Under the pieces are notes generated by a model. The model did no database searches. It saw only the letters and a list, made by a program, of their open reading frames with translations, and was not told the DNA's origin. Of a stretch of DNA of 64,000 nucleotides, positions 57,342 through 64,000 are shown one piece after another; positions within the stretch are counted from its first letter, which is position 1; each line of letters starts with the position of its first letter. The translations under genes were made by a program, and so were the position numbers. The DNA lies in IMG/VR virus record IMGVR_UViG_3300042090_002370, positions 1 through 64,000 of that record; one strand, given 5' to 3'. The stretch is from a virus.

Positions 57342-57762
57342 TGAACGGGCAGCTTTCTTCTTCCAGACTCCAGACCCAGAGCGTGCTGCGCTCCGGCGTA
57401 CCCTGAACCTTCTGCGGGTGCATGGACAAGAATTGCGAGTCGTCGATTCCACCAGCCTCTTTGAGCGCGTCAATGAGCAGCTTGAGACGGTTATCGACGT
57501 CGATATGCTTATACCGCGATGCGGCCTTTCCTGTCGTGAATCCGGAGTTCTCTATCTGCTCGAGATGGAAGCGCAGTGCAATTACATATGGTTTGTTCGG
57601 TTTGAAGATGCGCATCTCCTTTGGGTAGTTCTGGGAGAAGTGAGCGGTGGTCGTCGTGAGGAACTCCCTGCCGACTTTGGTGAGGATGCGTCCACGACCA
57701 CGCATGTTGAGGTAGGCATGATTCGAGCTAGGCGGTATCCAGGGAACGTCCAGGCGAATCAT
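57316..57762 (-). CDS. rusA: RusA-like Holliday junction resolvase
   Basis: ATG 57762 is preferred (GGGAAGA upstream); ATG 57777 is possible. The 148-residue protein has the RusA layout: an N-terminal PPSSNHAYLNM and the catalytic acidic block HIDVDNRLKLLIDALKEAGGIDDSQF (Asp88, Asp90, Asp98, with Asp107-Asp108). RusA proteins are dimeric nucleases that cut four-way DNA junctions, here presumably during recombination or before packaging. It follows the RecA-like and nuclease genes in the same operon. Confidence 0.85.
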   Translation of the reverse strand: MIRLDVPWIPPSSNHAYLNMRGRGRILTKVGREFLTTTTAHFSQNYPKEMRIFKPNKPYVIALRFHLEQIENSGFTTGKAASRYKHIDVDNRLKLLIDALKEAGGIDDSQFLSMHPQKVQGTPERSTLWVWSLEEESCPFNDVFDRLT

Positions 57763-58379
57763 CGAGAGTCTTCCCATCGGCCGCGTGACTGGCCCGGCAT
57801 GTTTGCTGACCTGTTGCCGGCATCACTCTCCATCCTTCGTGTCTCAATCTGTCTCGAGATAACCTTGACGTTAGTCTCGACCTCCTTGCACCAGGCGTTT
57901 GCTTTGAGCTCGAGTTGCTGAAGCTCCTGCTGACGAATCGCCAGCGTGTGGTAAGCGGGGTCGCTCTCGATGACGTCTGACATCGTTTGTACGGTCATAC
58001 GCTCGCTCTTCTTCTTGCCAGATTCCAGGTTGCGGAAGTGTTCGCGTTTCGTGCGTGAGATATCAGCCATCTCGTTTTCGACCTGCAGTAGCTCAGCACG
58101 AATGTCGGCGAGGATCCGTACGATGTGGTTGTACCATCGGACGTGCGCCGTGTGTGTCACGGTGTACGACTTGGCGTCAGGTACCAAAAGCTGTTCGGCA
58201 GTGATGGGGAGGTACGCGACGTTTGGCTCCTGGCTGATTTGCATGCCAGACATCCTCAGTCGCGCGTCGACGTATGGCAGCGTGTCTCGTTCGCCGGCGA
58301 TGTAATCTGCGTCTTGCTGGCCGATGCCGATGTCACCCGGCAGACGCAGGCCACCTGTCTGAGGCGCTCGTGTGGTCAT
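57759..58379 (-). CDS. Helical protein between nuclease and RusA genes (206 aa)
   Basis: After a short polar N-terminus the protein is almost all helical: HVRWYNHIVRILADIRAELL, then RTKREHFRNLESGKKKSERM and a final LELKANAWCKEVETNVKVIS coiled coil. It overlaps both neighbours by four bases. Location between a Cas4-like nuclease and RusA suggests a recombination accessory or mediator role, similar in context only to UvsY. There is no sequence proof of that. Confidence 0.6.
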   Translation of the reverse strand: MTTRAPQTGGLRLPGDIGIGQQDADYIAGERDTLPYVDARLRMSGMQISQEPNVAYLPITAEQLLVPDAKSYTVTHTAHVRWYNHIVRILADIRAELLQVENEMADISRTKREHFRNLESGKKKSERMTVQTMSDVIESDPAYHTLAIRQQELQQLELKANAWCKEVETNVKVISRQIETRRMESDAGNRSANMPGQSRGRWEDSR

Positions 58380-59248
58380 AGCGCTGGTCCTCTCAGTCCC
58401 CTGCGTAGTTGGCGTGGTGAGTCATCTCGTACACTTGCTGGCTCGCATGTGTAGGCCCAGGGGCAGAACTGGCAGATGACGGTTTCGGTTCGTGGTGGTA
58501 GCTGGTTTCTCGCTGCATGCGCCGTAGCGTCAATGCAGCGATTCTCTACCTCCACCCAGATTTTTGGCTGCCACACCATCAGCCATGGTGCCTGTGAGTT
58601 GGTGTTGTTTTGATTGGACTTGTTCATGTAGAAGAACCAGATGAGCGGAACGTCAAGGCAGGCCATGTAGATGTGCCCCTGACGTATGTGCTGTTCCTCG
58701 GGGACCTTGAGCTTCTCGTACTCGGGAGCGGACTTGCTCTTGATCTCGAGACCAATGCGCAGCACGAGCTCATCTGTGTCTAGGTCGAAGAAGCTGAAAA
58801 TGCCATCGCAGCTGGAGTGGATGTTGTAGTGCGCGGCGATGGCCTGGAATTTCGGGCTCACTGGCGCCTCAGACTCGAACGCCATACGGCAGTTCATCTT
58901 CTCTGCGATGTGCTCCGCGAAGGTTTTGGCCTGCCCGATGACCTGCTGCTTGGCCATCTTGTGGAAGTCCCGCTGCAGCATGTCGTGTATGGCTGAGCCA
59001 ACCTTGAAGCGCTGTTTCCAGAACTTCGAGACGTTGTTCTTCTTGGGCACGTTCATCAGTGAGTAGACGACCTTGCGCAGGCACGGGTAGAGCTCCGAGG
59101 CGTGGATGCCAGGGGCCCTCTCGTGACTGTCCGCTTGGTCGAATGCGATGAACTCGTCGTACATGTCTGAGAGCTGCAGCGCCTGACCTACGCGAAAGGC
59201 TACTTCTTCAGGTGGGCCGTTCAGATCTGCGATTCTGGCTAGCGGCAT
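58376..59248 (-). CDS. PD-(D/E)XK nuclease, Cas4/RecB-like, with Fe-S Cys set
   Basis: The 290-residue protein shows the RecB/Cas4 nuclease layout: HASELYPCLRK with Cys56, a conserved His88 (SAIHDML), the catalytic CDGIFSFFDLD-LRIGLEIKSK (Asp148, Glu168, Lys170), a QGHIYM segment (Gln190, Tyr194) and C-terminal CQFCPWAYTC (Cys259, Cys262, Cys268). Four Cys at these places match the Fe-S cluster of Cas4/AddB-type exonucleases. It probably resects DNA ends for the RecA-like recombinase. No CRISPR genes or arrays are nearby. Confidence 0.8.
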   Translation of the reverse strand: MPLARIADLNGPPEEVAFRVGQALQLSDMYDEFIAFDQADSHERAPGIHASELYPCLRKVVYSLMNVPKKNNVSKFWKQRFKVGSAIHDMLQRDFHKMAKQQVIGQAKTFAEHIAEKMNCRMAFESEAPVSPKFQAIAAHYNIHSSCDGIFSFFDLDTDELVLRIGLEIKSKSAPEYEKLKVPEEQHIRQGHIYMACLDVPLIWFFYMNKSNQNNTNSQAPWLMVWQPKIWVEVENRCIDATAHAARNQLPPRTETVICQFCPWAYTCEPASVRDDSPRQLRRGLRGPAL

Positions 59249-59774
59249 AGAGCTCCTTGAGGTCGTTGGAATGGAGGACAGCGAAGCGGTCTTTCAGCTT
59301 CCCAGTACCCTGGGTGAGGAAGTCTATAAACAGTACGGCTAGCTCTCCGTGGGTTGCTTCGCCGGCGATCTTGTAGAGCTCATCGAGCTTGAGGCTGAAG
59401 GACTCGGCTTGTGTGAACTTGGCCTCGATGCGGAGCTCCCCCTTCTTGCGATTGTCCCCCTTCGTCCCGGCTTGGTTGCCGGAGCCAGGCTGCCGGCGGG
59501 CGCCCCACTCCTCTTGGATGTCGAGCTCCTGGCGTAGGGAGGACCGCTGGTTGGACCTGAGGGCCTTCTTGCGCGGTGCCGGGCCTGGGGCGAGTTCGTG
59601 CATCGGCACGTTGGTCTTCTGGCCGTCGCAGTTCATCAGGCAGGTGGAACACAGCGGCTCGGCGTCACCGTAGTGGCCGTCCACGAGCAGCATGAAGCCG
59701 AGGACCCAGACGCCCTCGGCCTTACACTTCGAGCAGATGCCGATTTTCGCTACGGTGTTCAGCGATACGCGCAC
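59208..59774 (-). CDS. Zinc-ribbon plus PD-(D/E)XK-like endonuclease
   Basis: GTG 59774 overlaps the end of the RecA-like gene. The 188-residue protein has a zinc ribbon (CSKC at 14-17, CSTC at 42-45) and a C-terminal nuclease-like domain: RRQPGSGNQAGTKGDN, then ELRIEAKFTQ, giving Asp107, Glu117 and Lys119. The RxxPGSG...KGD...EAK pattern resembles Holliday-junction-resolvase-type and VSR-like endonucleases found in phage replication operons. It overlaps the Cas4-like gene by 41 bases. Substrate is unknown. Confidence 0.7.
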   Translation of the reverse strand: MRVSLNTVAKIGICSKCKAEGVWVLGFMLLVDGHYGDAEPLCSTCLMNCDGQKTNVPMHELAPGPAPRKKALRSNQRSSLRQELDIQEEWGARRQPGSGNQAGTKGDNRKKGELRIEAKFTQAESFSLKLDELYKIAGEATHGELAVLFIDFLTQGTGKLKDRFAVLHSNDLKELYAASQNRRSERPT

Positions 59775-61018
59775 TGAACCCCCGCGGCGGTGAGCAGCAT
59801 GCGTCTCAGTAACAGCTCAAGCTCGAAGTCCGCCTTCATCATGTCGACAAGGCGGTCGACACCAGCGAGCTTCTTGAGCCCCTCGAGCGGTTCCATCGTG
59901 GTCGGATTGTAGACGGTGATGTATCCGTCGTCGGCTGCGGCGATGCCCTGTTGCACCAAGGCTTCGACGATCATCTTCTGGTCCTCGGTAAGCTTCTCGA
60001 AGTGGAAGTCGAACTCGCCGGTGACGCCGTCGTGCACGCCAGCCTTCCCCTTCATGATCTCGTAGTTGACAGTCTTGCTGACGGCGACCTTCTTCTGCTT
60101 CTGTTTCTCCTTCTCTTCTGCCTCTGCGGCTGGACCAACGCCCTTCACGACCTCGCGCTCCTTGCTGCCCGGTTTCACTAGGATGTCGATGAGCTTGCCG
60201 TGCTTGGCTGCCCACGCTCCCATCGCGGCGTAGTCGGGCAGGAACTTCTGGATGTGTGCCATGGCCTCTGCCTTCTTGTTGTTGGCGCGCACCTGTGCGG
60301 TGAAGATGACCGTTGTCGGGTTGGGGCCGTAGTAGCCCGTGGTCCCGTTCAGGTAGTGTTGGAAGAAGCGTGTGAGCATGCCAGCGGCCGCGGCCCTCTT
60401 CGCCGGCTCGTCCAGGTCCTTCATGGCGTCGGCCTCAGGGAGGCAGGCGGACACGGAGTCCAGGCAGATGAGGTCGAAGCACTTGGCCTCGAAGCACTTG
60501 AGCATTGACTCCAAGAGCTCTTCACCTGTCGCCCCTCGGAGGATCTTGAGCTCGCCTACTGTATCCGTGCGGAGGCTCTTGAGATCCTCCTTGGTGAAGG
60601 AGGGGAGCCCGCGTCTCTTGAGCTCATCTACGCGCTCTGCGATCATCTCTTCAGGGATGGCGAGCTGTACACCGCAGCGCCGCATCCAGAAGTGGTCAGG
60701 AGCGGCTTCGCTGACCGCGAGCACCTGCGCGGACTGCTTCCCGTATAAGCGCTGGTTCATTGCGAGGTACTTGTAGAGCAAGAAGGTCTTGCCAGTACCG
60801 TCAGGTCCGGACAGGTACGTGAGGCCGCCGGCGGGCAAGCCGCCCCCCGTATCAATGTCTAAGCCGATGATGCCGGAGGGCCGCCTTAGGAAGTACGTGT
60901 TGGGCGCCGTGTCGATGTCAGCCATGACACGAGCGCCCTTCACCTTCGGCTTCTTATTGAGCCGAGCCTCGAGGCCGGCGATCTTTCTTGTAAGTTCGTT
61001 CACCGGCATCCGAGGCAT
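59759..61018 (-). CDS. RecA/UvsX-like recombinase
   Basis: The 419-residue ATPase has Walker A GPDGTGKT (71-78), an acidic loop AVSEAAPDHF (101-110), Walker B FDLICLDSVSA (Asp187) and a RecA-type entry SGIIGLDIDTGGGLPAGGLT. The core matches phage RecA-family strand-exchange proteins; a Lys/Glu-rich insertion (EEKEKQKQKKV, about 307-317) and a C-terminal helical domain are extra. It probably forms filaments on single-stranded DNA for recombination-dependent replication and repair. Neighbouring Cas4-like, HJR-like and RusA-like nucleases complete a recombination set. Confidence 0.85.
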   Translation of the reverse strand: MPRMPVNELTRKIAGLEARLNKKPKVKGARVMADIDTAPNTYFLRRPSGIIGLDIDTGGGLPAGGLTYLSGPDGTGKTFLLYKYLAMNQRLYGKQSAQVLAVSEAAPDHFWMRRCGVQLAIPEEMIAERVDELKRRGLPSFTKEDLKSLRTDTVGELKILRGATGEELLESMLKCFEAKCFDLICLDSVSACLPEADAMKDLDEPAKRAAAAGMLTRFFQHYLNGTTGYYGPNPTTVIFTAQVRANNKKAEAMAHIQKFLPDYAAMGAWAAKHGKLIDILVKPGSKEREVVKGVGPAAEAEEKEKQKQKKVAVSKTVNYEIMKGKAGVHDGVTGEFDFHFEKLTEDQKMIVEALVQQGIAAADDGYITVYNPTTMEPLEGLKKLAGVDRLVDMMKADFELELLLRRMLLTAAGVQCAYR

Positions 61019-61333
61019 CTACTTCTTCTCCGTCTCGAATGGCTCGGTTCCACAGTTGTTGCACGTGAGCGTGGCGCCGTGTCTTGCGACGCGACCACCG
61101 CACTTTGGGCACCCCTGCATGGCCTGCTTCTCGAGTTCTTCTTGATTCGCGCCTTCTTCCACGCCGAATTTTTCCATGGTGTCCTCCGTTCTGAATGTAA
61201 TCCTACGCGGTGTCGCCGTCGGTTCGATATCGTTCGAGCAAGCACCATCGTGATTTGGGTTGAGAATGCAGTACTGCGCCCCTATGTGCGTAGAGAAAGC
61301 CTTGCCGCACAGTTCTACTTTGCGTTCGCCCAT
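61019..61333 (-). CDS. Zinc-ribbon protein (104 aa; possible internal start at 61177)
   Basis: The full frame from ATG 61333 (GGAAAGGG upstream) overlaps the polymerase stop and has two Cys/His regions: ELCGKAF ... YCILNPNHDGAC in the first half and GCPKCGGRVARHGATLTCNN, Cys again, in the second. An internal ATG at 61177 has a stronger ribosome site (GGAGGACACC) and would make the second zinc ribbon alone (52 aa). Both products may be made. It sits between polymerase and recombinase genes. Confidence 0.65.
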   Translation of the reverse strand: MGERKVELCGKAFSTHIGAQYCILNPNHDGACSNDIEPTATPRRITFRTEDTMEKFGVEEGANQEELEKQAMQGCPKCGGRVARHGATLTCNNCGTEPFETEKK

Positions 61334-63378
61334 GACGGGCCCTTTCCGATGGAGATGGTGAGGGGGACAGCGAGGTCTGTGGGTAGTGGGTGCTGCATCA
61401 GTTCGCTGATCTCTGTCATGCACTCGTCTGCTGTCTCCTCCGGGCACTCGAACATGAGCTCGTCGTGAATCTGGAGGAGCATCTTGCAGCCGTACTTGTA
61501 CTCGAGGTTTGCCTTCGAGACCTTGATCATCGCCATGCGTACGACGTCGGCTGCGGAGCCCTGGATGTTGTTGTTCACTGCCTTCCGCTCTTCGCCCCAC
61601 CGGTCCATCGTGTTGCGTGAGTTGATGCTGGGGTGGAAGCGCCGGCGGCCGAGGACCGTGGACGAGAACCCGGTCTGACGGGCCTCTGTCTTGGCGGATT
61701 CGTAGAAGTCCTCGATGGCCGGGTAGGTCTTGAAGTACCGGTCGATGATGTCGAGCGCTTCGTCCTCGGAGATGCCCAGATCGCGCGCAAGCTTCTTCTC
61801 CTTCATGCCGTAGTTCAGTCCGAAGGAGACGGTCTTGATGGCGTTCCTGGCGAAGACTGCGAGTCGAATCTCCTCGGTGCGGTCGGAGTCGTGGAGCTTG
61901 CCCTCCTTGATGAGCCCGTCGATCTTCTTCGCGTTCTTCAGGAAGTCGTACGTGAGGCGGAAGCCGTACTTCTTGGCGTAGATGTCCCCGTACACTAGCT
62001 CGGCGGAGCCCATATGGATGTCCTTGCCGTCGAGGAAGATCTGAATCATGTCTCGAGCGCCCATGGGATTCTCGGGCGTGACGGTGGCGCAGGCCAGGAG
62101 CCGCATCTCGAGTGCCGCGTAGTCGGCAACGATGAGTGTGTTGCCGCTGTTAGGCTGTGGCTGGAACGCGCCGCGTAGTCTGAACCTGTCCTTGTCGGGC
62201 GTTGGGACGTTCTGCAGGTTAGGATTAGATGAGCTTAGCCGTCCAGTGCGCGCGATGTCTTGGTTGAACCGCGTGTGCATACGGCCGAAGCTGTCGCGGT
62301 GTTGGTCGACGTTGTTGATGTACGTACTGAGGAGCTTCTCCAGCTTTGAATACTCCTCGAGCGCGTCTGCCATAGGGCTCTCCTCGGCGTAGTGCTCGAG
62401 GAACTTTTTGTCGATACTGGCCTTCTTGACGCCGCTCTTGCCGCCCTTGGTCATCATGAGCGGCCGCAACCCCTCCATGTTCAGGAAGTAGTCGCGTTTC
62501 TGCTCGACCGAGTTCGGGTTGAAGTTGACGTTACCTGATAGCTGAACCATCTTCATCTTCAGCTCGTCGAGCGTCCGCTGCATACCGGTACCAAGGTTGG
62601 TCAGGTAGTCCTTGTTGACGTAGACGCCGTTGCGCTCGCAGCCGAAGAGCACCTTGGTGAACGGTACCTCGGTCAGGAAGAACAGGTCGGCCATGGTCGG
62701 CAGCCACTCTGGGTAGAGTGTGTTGAGCCGCTCGTGCTCGAGTTCCTTCCTCAGTTTCTCGTAGATGCATAAGGTGCCGTACGCGTCGTTGGAGGCGTAG
62801 TCGACGAGTTTCTCGAGGTTGTCCTTCTCGAAGCGCTTGAGGAGCTCGTGAATCTCTTCTCGTCGATTGGGGTAAACGAGCTTGCCGGCATTGGTTTTGG
62901 TGGCGCCGACCAGCTTGGGCGGTTTGCTGGTGTCGGGAACCATCTCACGCGGGAACGTGTCGAAGAAGTCGGTCCAGCGCCAGCCGAGGACGCTCTTAGC
63001 CATGTCCTTCAGCTTGTGGGACTCCTCTTCGTAGAGGAGCGCGTGCATAACTTGCGTGTCGGCGCAGTCGCCGGCGAACTGAACACCGACATTGCTCAGC
63101 ATGTGCATGTCGAACTTCGCGTTGGCGAAGACCCAGCGTACTGTCTCGTCCACGAAGGAATCGTGGAAGTATCGCAGCGTTTCAATGGGCATGCAGACAC
63201 GGCGCTGTCCCCAAGACAGCGACCAGAAGAGCGGCATGTCCTTCCACACCACGAGGCCTGTCGTCTCGGTGTCTATAGCGAGGACGTCTTGGTCACGTAC
63301 TTCTCGTACTAAGCCGTCTAGCCGCTCGTCCCCCATGGGGTACCACTCGGCATCCGGCATGTCGATGTTCCAACCCAT
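61315..63378 (-). CDS. polA: Family A DNA polymerase with 3'-5' exonuclease domain
   Basis: ATG 63378 has AGGAGAGC upstream. The 687-residue protein has a proofreading domain (Asp36-Glu38 in AIDTETTG, Asp90 in ANAKFDMHML, Asp198 in DYASNDAY) and the polymerase motifs A VADYAALEMRLLA (Asp419), B RNAIKTVSFGLNYG (Arg511, Lys515, Phe519) and C LQIHDELMFE (His638-Asp639). No 5'-3' exonuclease domain is present, as in T7-like enzymes. Phe519 at the position equivalent to Pol I Phe762 is the usual bacterial residue. The stretch between A and B is longer than in Pol I by some tens of residues. It replicates the phage genome. Confidence 0.95.
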   Translation of the reverse strand: MGWNIDMPDAEWYPMGDERLDGLVREVRDQDVLAIDTETTGLVVWKDMPLFWSLSWGQRRVCMPIETLRYFHDSFVDETVRWVFANAKFDMHMLSNVGVQFAGDCADTQVMHALLYEEESHKLKDMAKSVLGWRWTDFFDTFPREMVPDTSKPPKLVGATKTNAGKLVYPNRREEIHELLKRFEKDNLEKLVDYASNDAYGTLCIYEKLRKELEHERLNTLYPEWLPTMADLFFLTEVPFTKVLFGCERNGVYVNKDYLTNLGTGMQRTLDELKMKMVQLSGNVNFNPNSVEQKRDYFLNMEGLRPLMMTKGGKSGVKKASIDKKFLEHYAEESPMADALEEYSKLEKLLSTYINNVDQHRDSFGRMHTRFNQDIARTGRLSSSNPNLQNVPTPDKDRFRLRGAFQPQPNSGNTLIVADYAALEMRLLACATVTPENPMGARDMIQIFLDGKDIHMGSAELVYGDIYAKKYGFRLTYDFLKNAKKIDGLIKEGKLHDSDRTEEIRLAVFARNAIKTVSFGLNYGMKEKKLARDLGISEDEALDIIDRYFKTYPAIEDFYESAKTEARQTGFSSTVLGRRRFHPSINSRNTMDRWGEERKAVNNNIQGSAADVVRMAMIKVSKANLEYKYGCKMLLQIHDELMFECPEETADECMTEISELMQHPLPTDLAVPLTISIGKGPSWANAK

Positions 63379-63400
63379 AGCTCTCCTAGTGTGCATGGAA

Positions 63401-63418
63401 CCCCGCCCGAAGGCGGGG
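63401..63418 (-). promoter_or_regulatory. Leader hairpin upstream of the polymerase gene
   Basis: CCCCGCC pairs with GGCGGGG around a TTCG tetraloop on the leftward strand, between the preceding stop (63436) and the polymerase ribosome site. The T-run needed for a terminator is missing, so a message-stabilising or attenuating leader is more likely. Confidence 0.5.
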
Positions 63419-63435
63419 CTCCGCGCACGGTGGCC

Positions 63436-63999
63436 TCAGCTTGTCTTGGGGCCGTAGTTGGTGAACGGCTGTGTTCCTGGTGCGCCAGTTACTGGCGTAC
63501 GCCCGGTGGTTGGCGGTGCGGCACCAAATCGAGAGATCTGATACTCCATCGAGTCTGGGGCGTAGCGGGCGACGAGGTCTACGGGTACAGCCATCTCTGC
63601 AAAGTCAGGTGCGACAGGTCGCGGCGGTGACCAACCCATGACTTGTAGCATTTTGGCCTTCTGGCCTGGTACCTCGGTGAGTTGTACGCGAATGTCGACG
63701 TCGAACAGCCCGGCGCGCTTACCAACCTGACCGAGCTTTTCGCATTCTACGCAGATGATCTCTTCGCGAAGTAGGCTCTTCTCGCCGCAGGCCGGGCATT
63801 CGTATGGCCGGTCCGTAAGCTTGTAGATCTCGTCCCATTTCAGTGAGGTGTTGCTCATGTCGATGGCAGGTTCGCCGCAGTGGCGGCAAGCCCAGACGAG
63901 GCTTCGGATAGGCGACTCGGTGCGGCCGTCTGGCTTGAGGTCCATTGTGCGGCAGACGGCGCACGACTGCCCGATGTTGACCTCAGAAGCGATGAGCAC
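63436..63999 (-). CDS. Multi-zinc-ribbon protein (5' end may lie outside the window)
   Basis: The frame reads from the right edge; GTG at 63997-63999 is the first possible start seen, so the true start may be further out. It has several CxxC pairs: SCAVC, ACRHC, ECPACGEKS and ICVEC, forming at least two zinc ribbons, then a beta-rich region (DVDIRVQLTEVPGQKAKMLQ) and a Pro/Thr-rich tail. It is the upstream neighbour of the polymerase, so a replication accessory role is possible. Confidence 0.65.
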   Translation of the reverse strand: MLIASEVNIGQSCAVCRTMDLKPDGRTESPIRSLVWACRHCGEPAIDMSNTSLKWDEIYKLTDRPYECPACGEKSLLREEIICVECEKLGQVGKRAGLFDVDIRVQLTEVPGQKAKMLQVMGWSPPRPVAPDFAEMAVPVDLVARYAPDSMEYQISRFGAAPPTTGRTPVTGAPGTQPFTNYGPKTS

Positions 64000-64000
64000 T

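Noticed and set aside
57280-57921. Rightward 213-residue ORF across the RusA region
   Set aside because: RusA, with all catalytic aspartates, lies on the other strand; the rightward translation shows no family features.
58376-59248. CRISPR adaptation nuclease Cas4
   Set aside because: No cas genes or arrays are in the window; the gene lies in a recombination operon where Cas4/RecB-like phage exonucleases are usual.
62848-63312. Rightward ORF within the polymerase gene
   Set aside because: It is opposite the exonuclease domain whose catalytic residues are intact.

Overview
This window is a densely packed stretch of a tailed double-stranded DNA phage genome, roughly mid-to-high 50s percent GC by eye. 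The evidence is a gp25-like baseplate wedge protein followed by a baseplate J-like protein, a beta-helix tailspike, several fibre-like proteins, a GH25 endolysin and a leftward replication operon (family A DNA polymerase, RecA-like recombinase, three nucleases). Gene ends overlap by 1-4 bases (ATGA, GTGA, TGATG) for long runs, as in phage operons. The baseplate genes suggest a contractile tail. Lipoprotein signal peptides point to a Gram-negative host, but the host cannot be named. Terminase, portal, major capsid and tape-measure genes are not recognisable here, so this is only part of a larger genome. I see no integrase, attachment site, tRNA or CRISPR array.

Layout. 1-2819: rightward cassette with Ala-rich paralogues (GCG microsatellites) around a secreted pectinacetylesterase-like hydrolase, closed by a terminator at 2885. 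2970-5000: TnpB remnant, a coiled-coil gene and orotate phosphoribosyltransferase. 5000-8173: large virion protein. 8170-30144: about 60 mostly small accessory genes, with recognisable islands: M14-type peptidase, SWIM zinc-finger protein, S24-like peptidase, DnaQ-like exonuclease, lipoprotein plus GH25 endolysin, a glycosyltransferase-sulfotransferase fusion, MazG-like and HAD nucleotide enzymes, RNase HII. Terminator at 30154. 30215-44788: baseplate, fibre and tailspike module. 44844-45584: lone leftward lipoprotein gene with its own promoter-like element and terminator. 45693-47423: membrane protein, ThyX and a small gene, then a terminator. 47490-55366: further virion and fibre genes ending in a protein with about 40 repeats of 20 residues. 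55621-63999: leftward replication and recombination operon ending at a terminator at 55621.

How it fits together. OPRT, ThyX, a MazG-like NTP pyrophosphohydrolase and a 5'-nucleotidase-like HAD enzyme can shift host pyrimidine pools toward phage DNA synthesis by the leftward polymerase, recombinase and nucleases. The structural module builds baseplate and receptor-binding parts; lipoprotein, endolysin and small membrane proteins are lysis candidates. The most unusual points are: a textbook -1 frameshift heptamer (G GGA AAA) that would fuse a 309-residue protein to a conserved-looking 68-residue extension; a repeated 19-base element (consensus GGSATAAGARDARTGGAGG) before start codons on both strands, sometimes replaced by a hairpin version; a shared T-run/TAGC(T)AC element at terminators; and three consecutive genes sharing an AEQRI(C/L)G motif.
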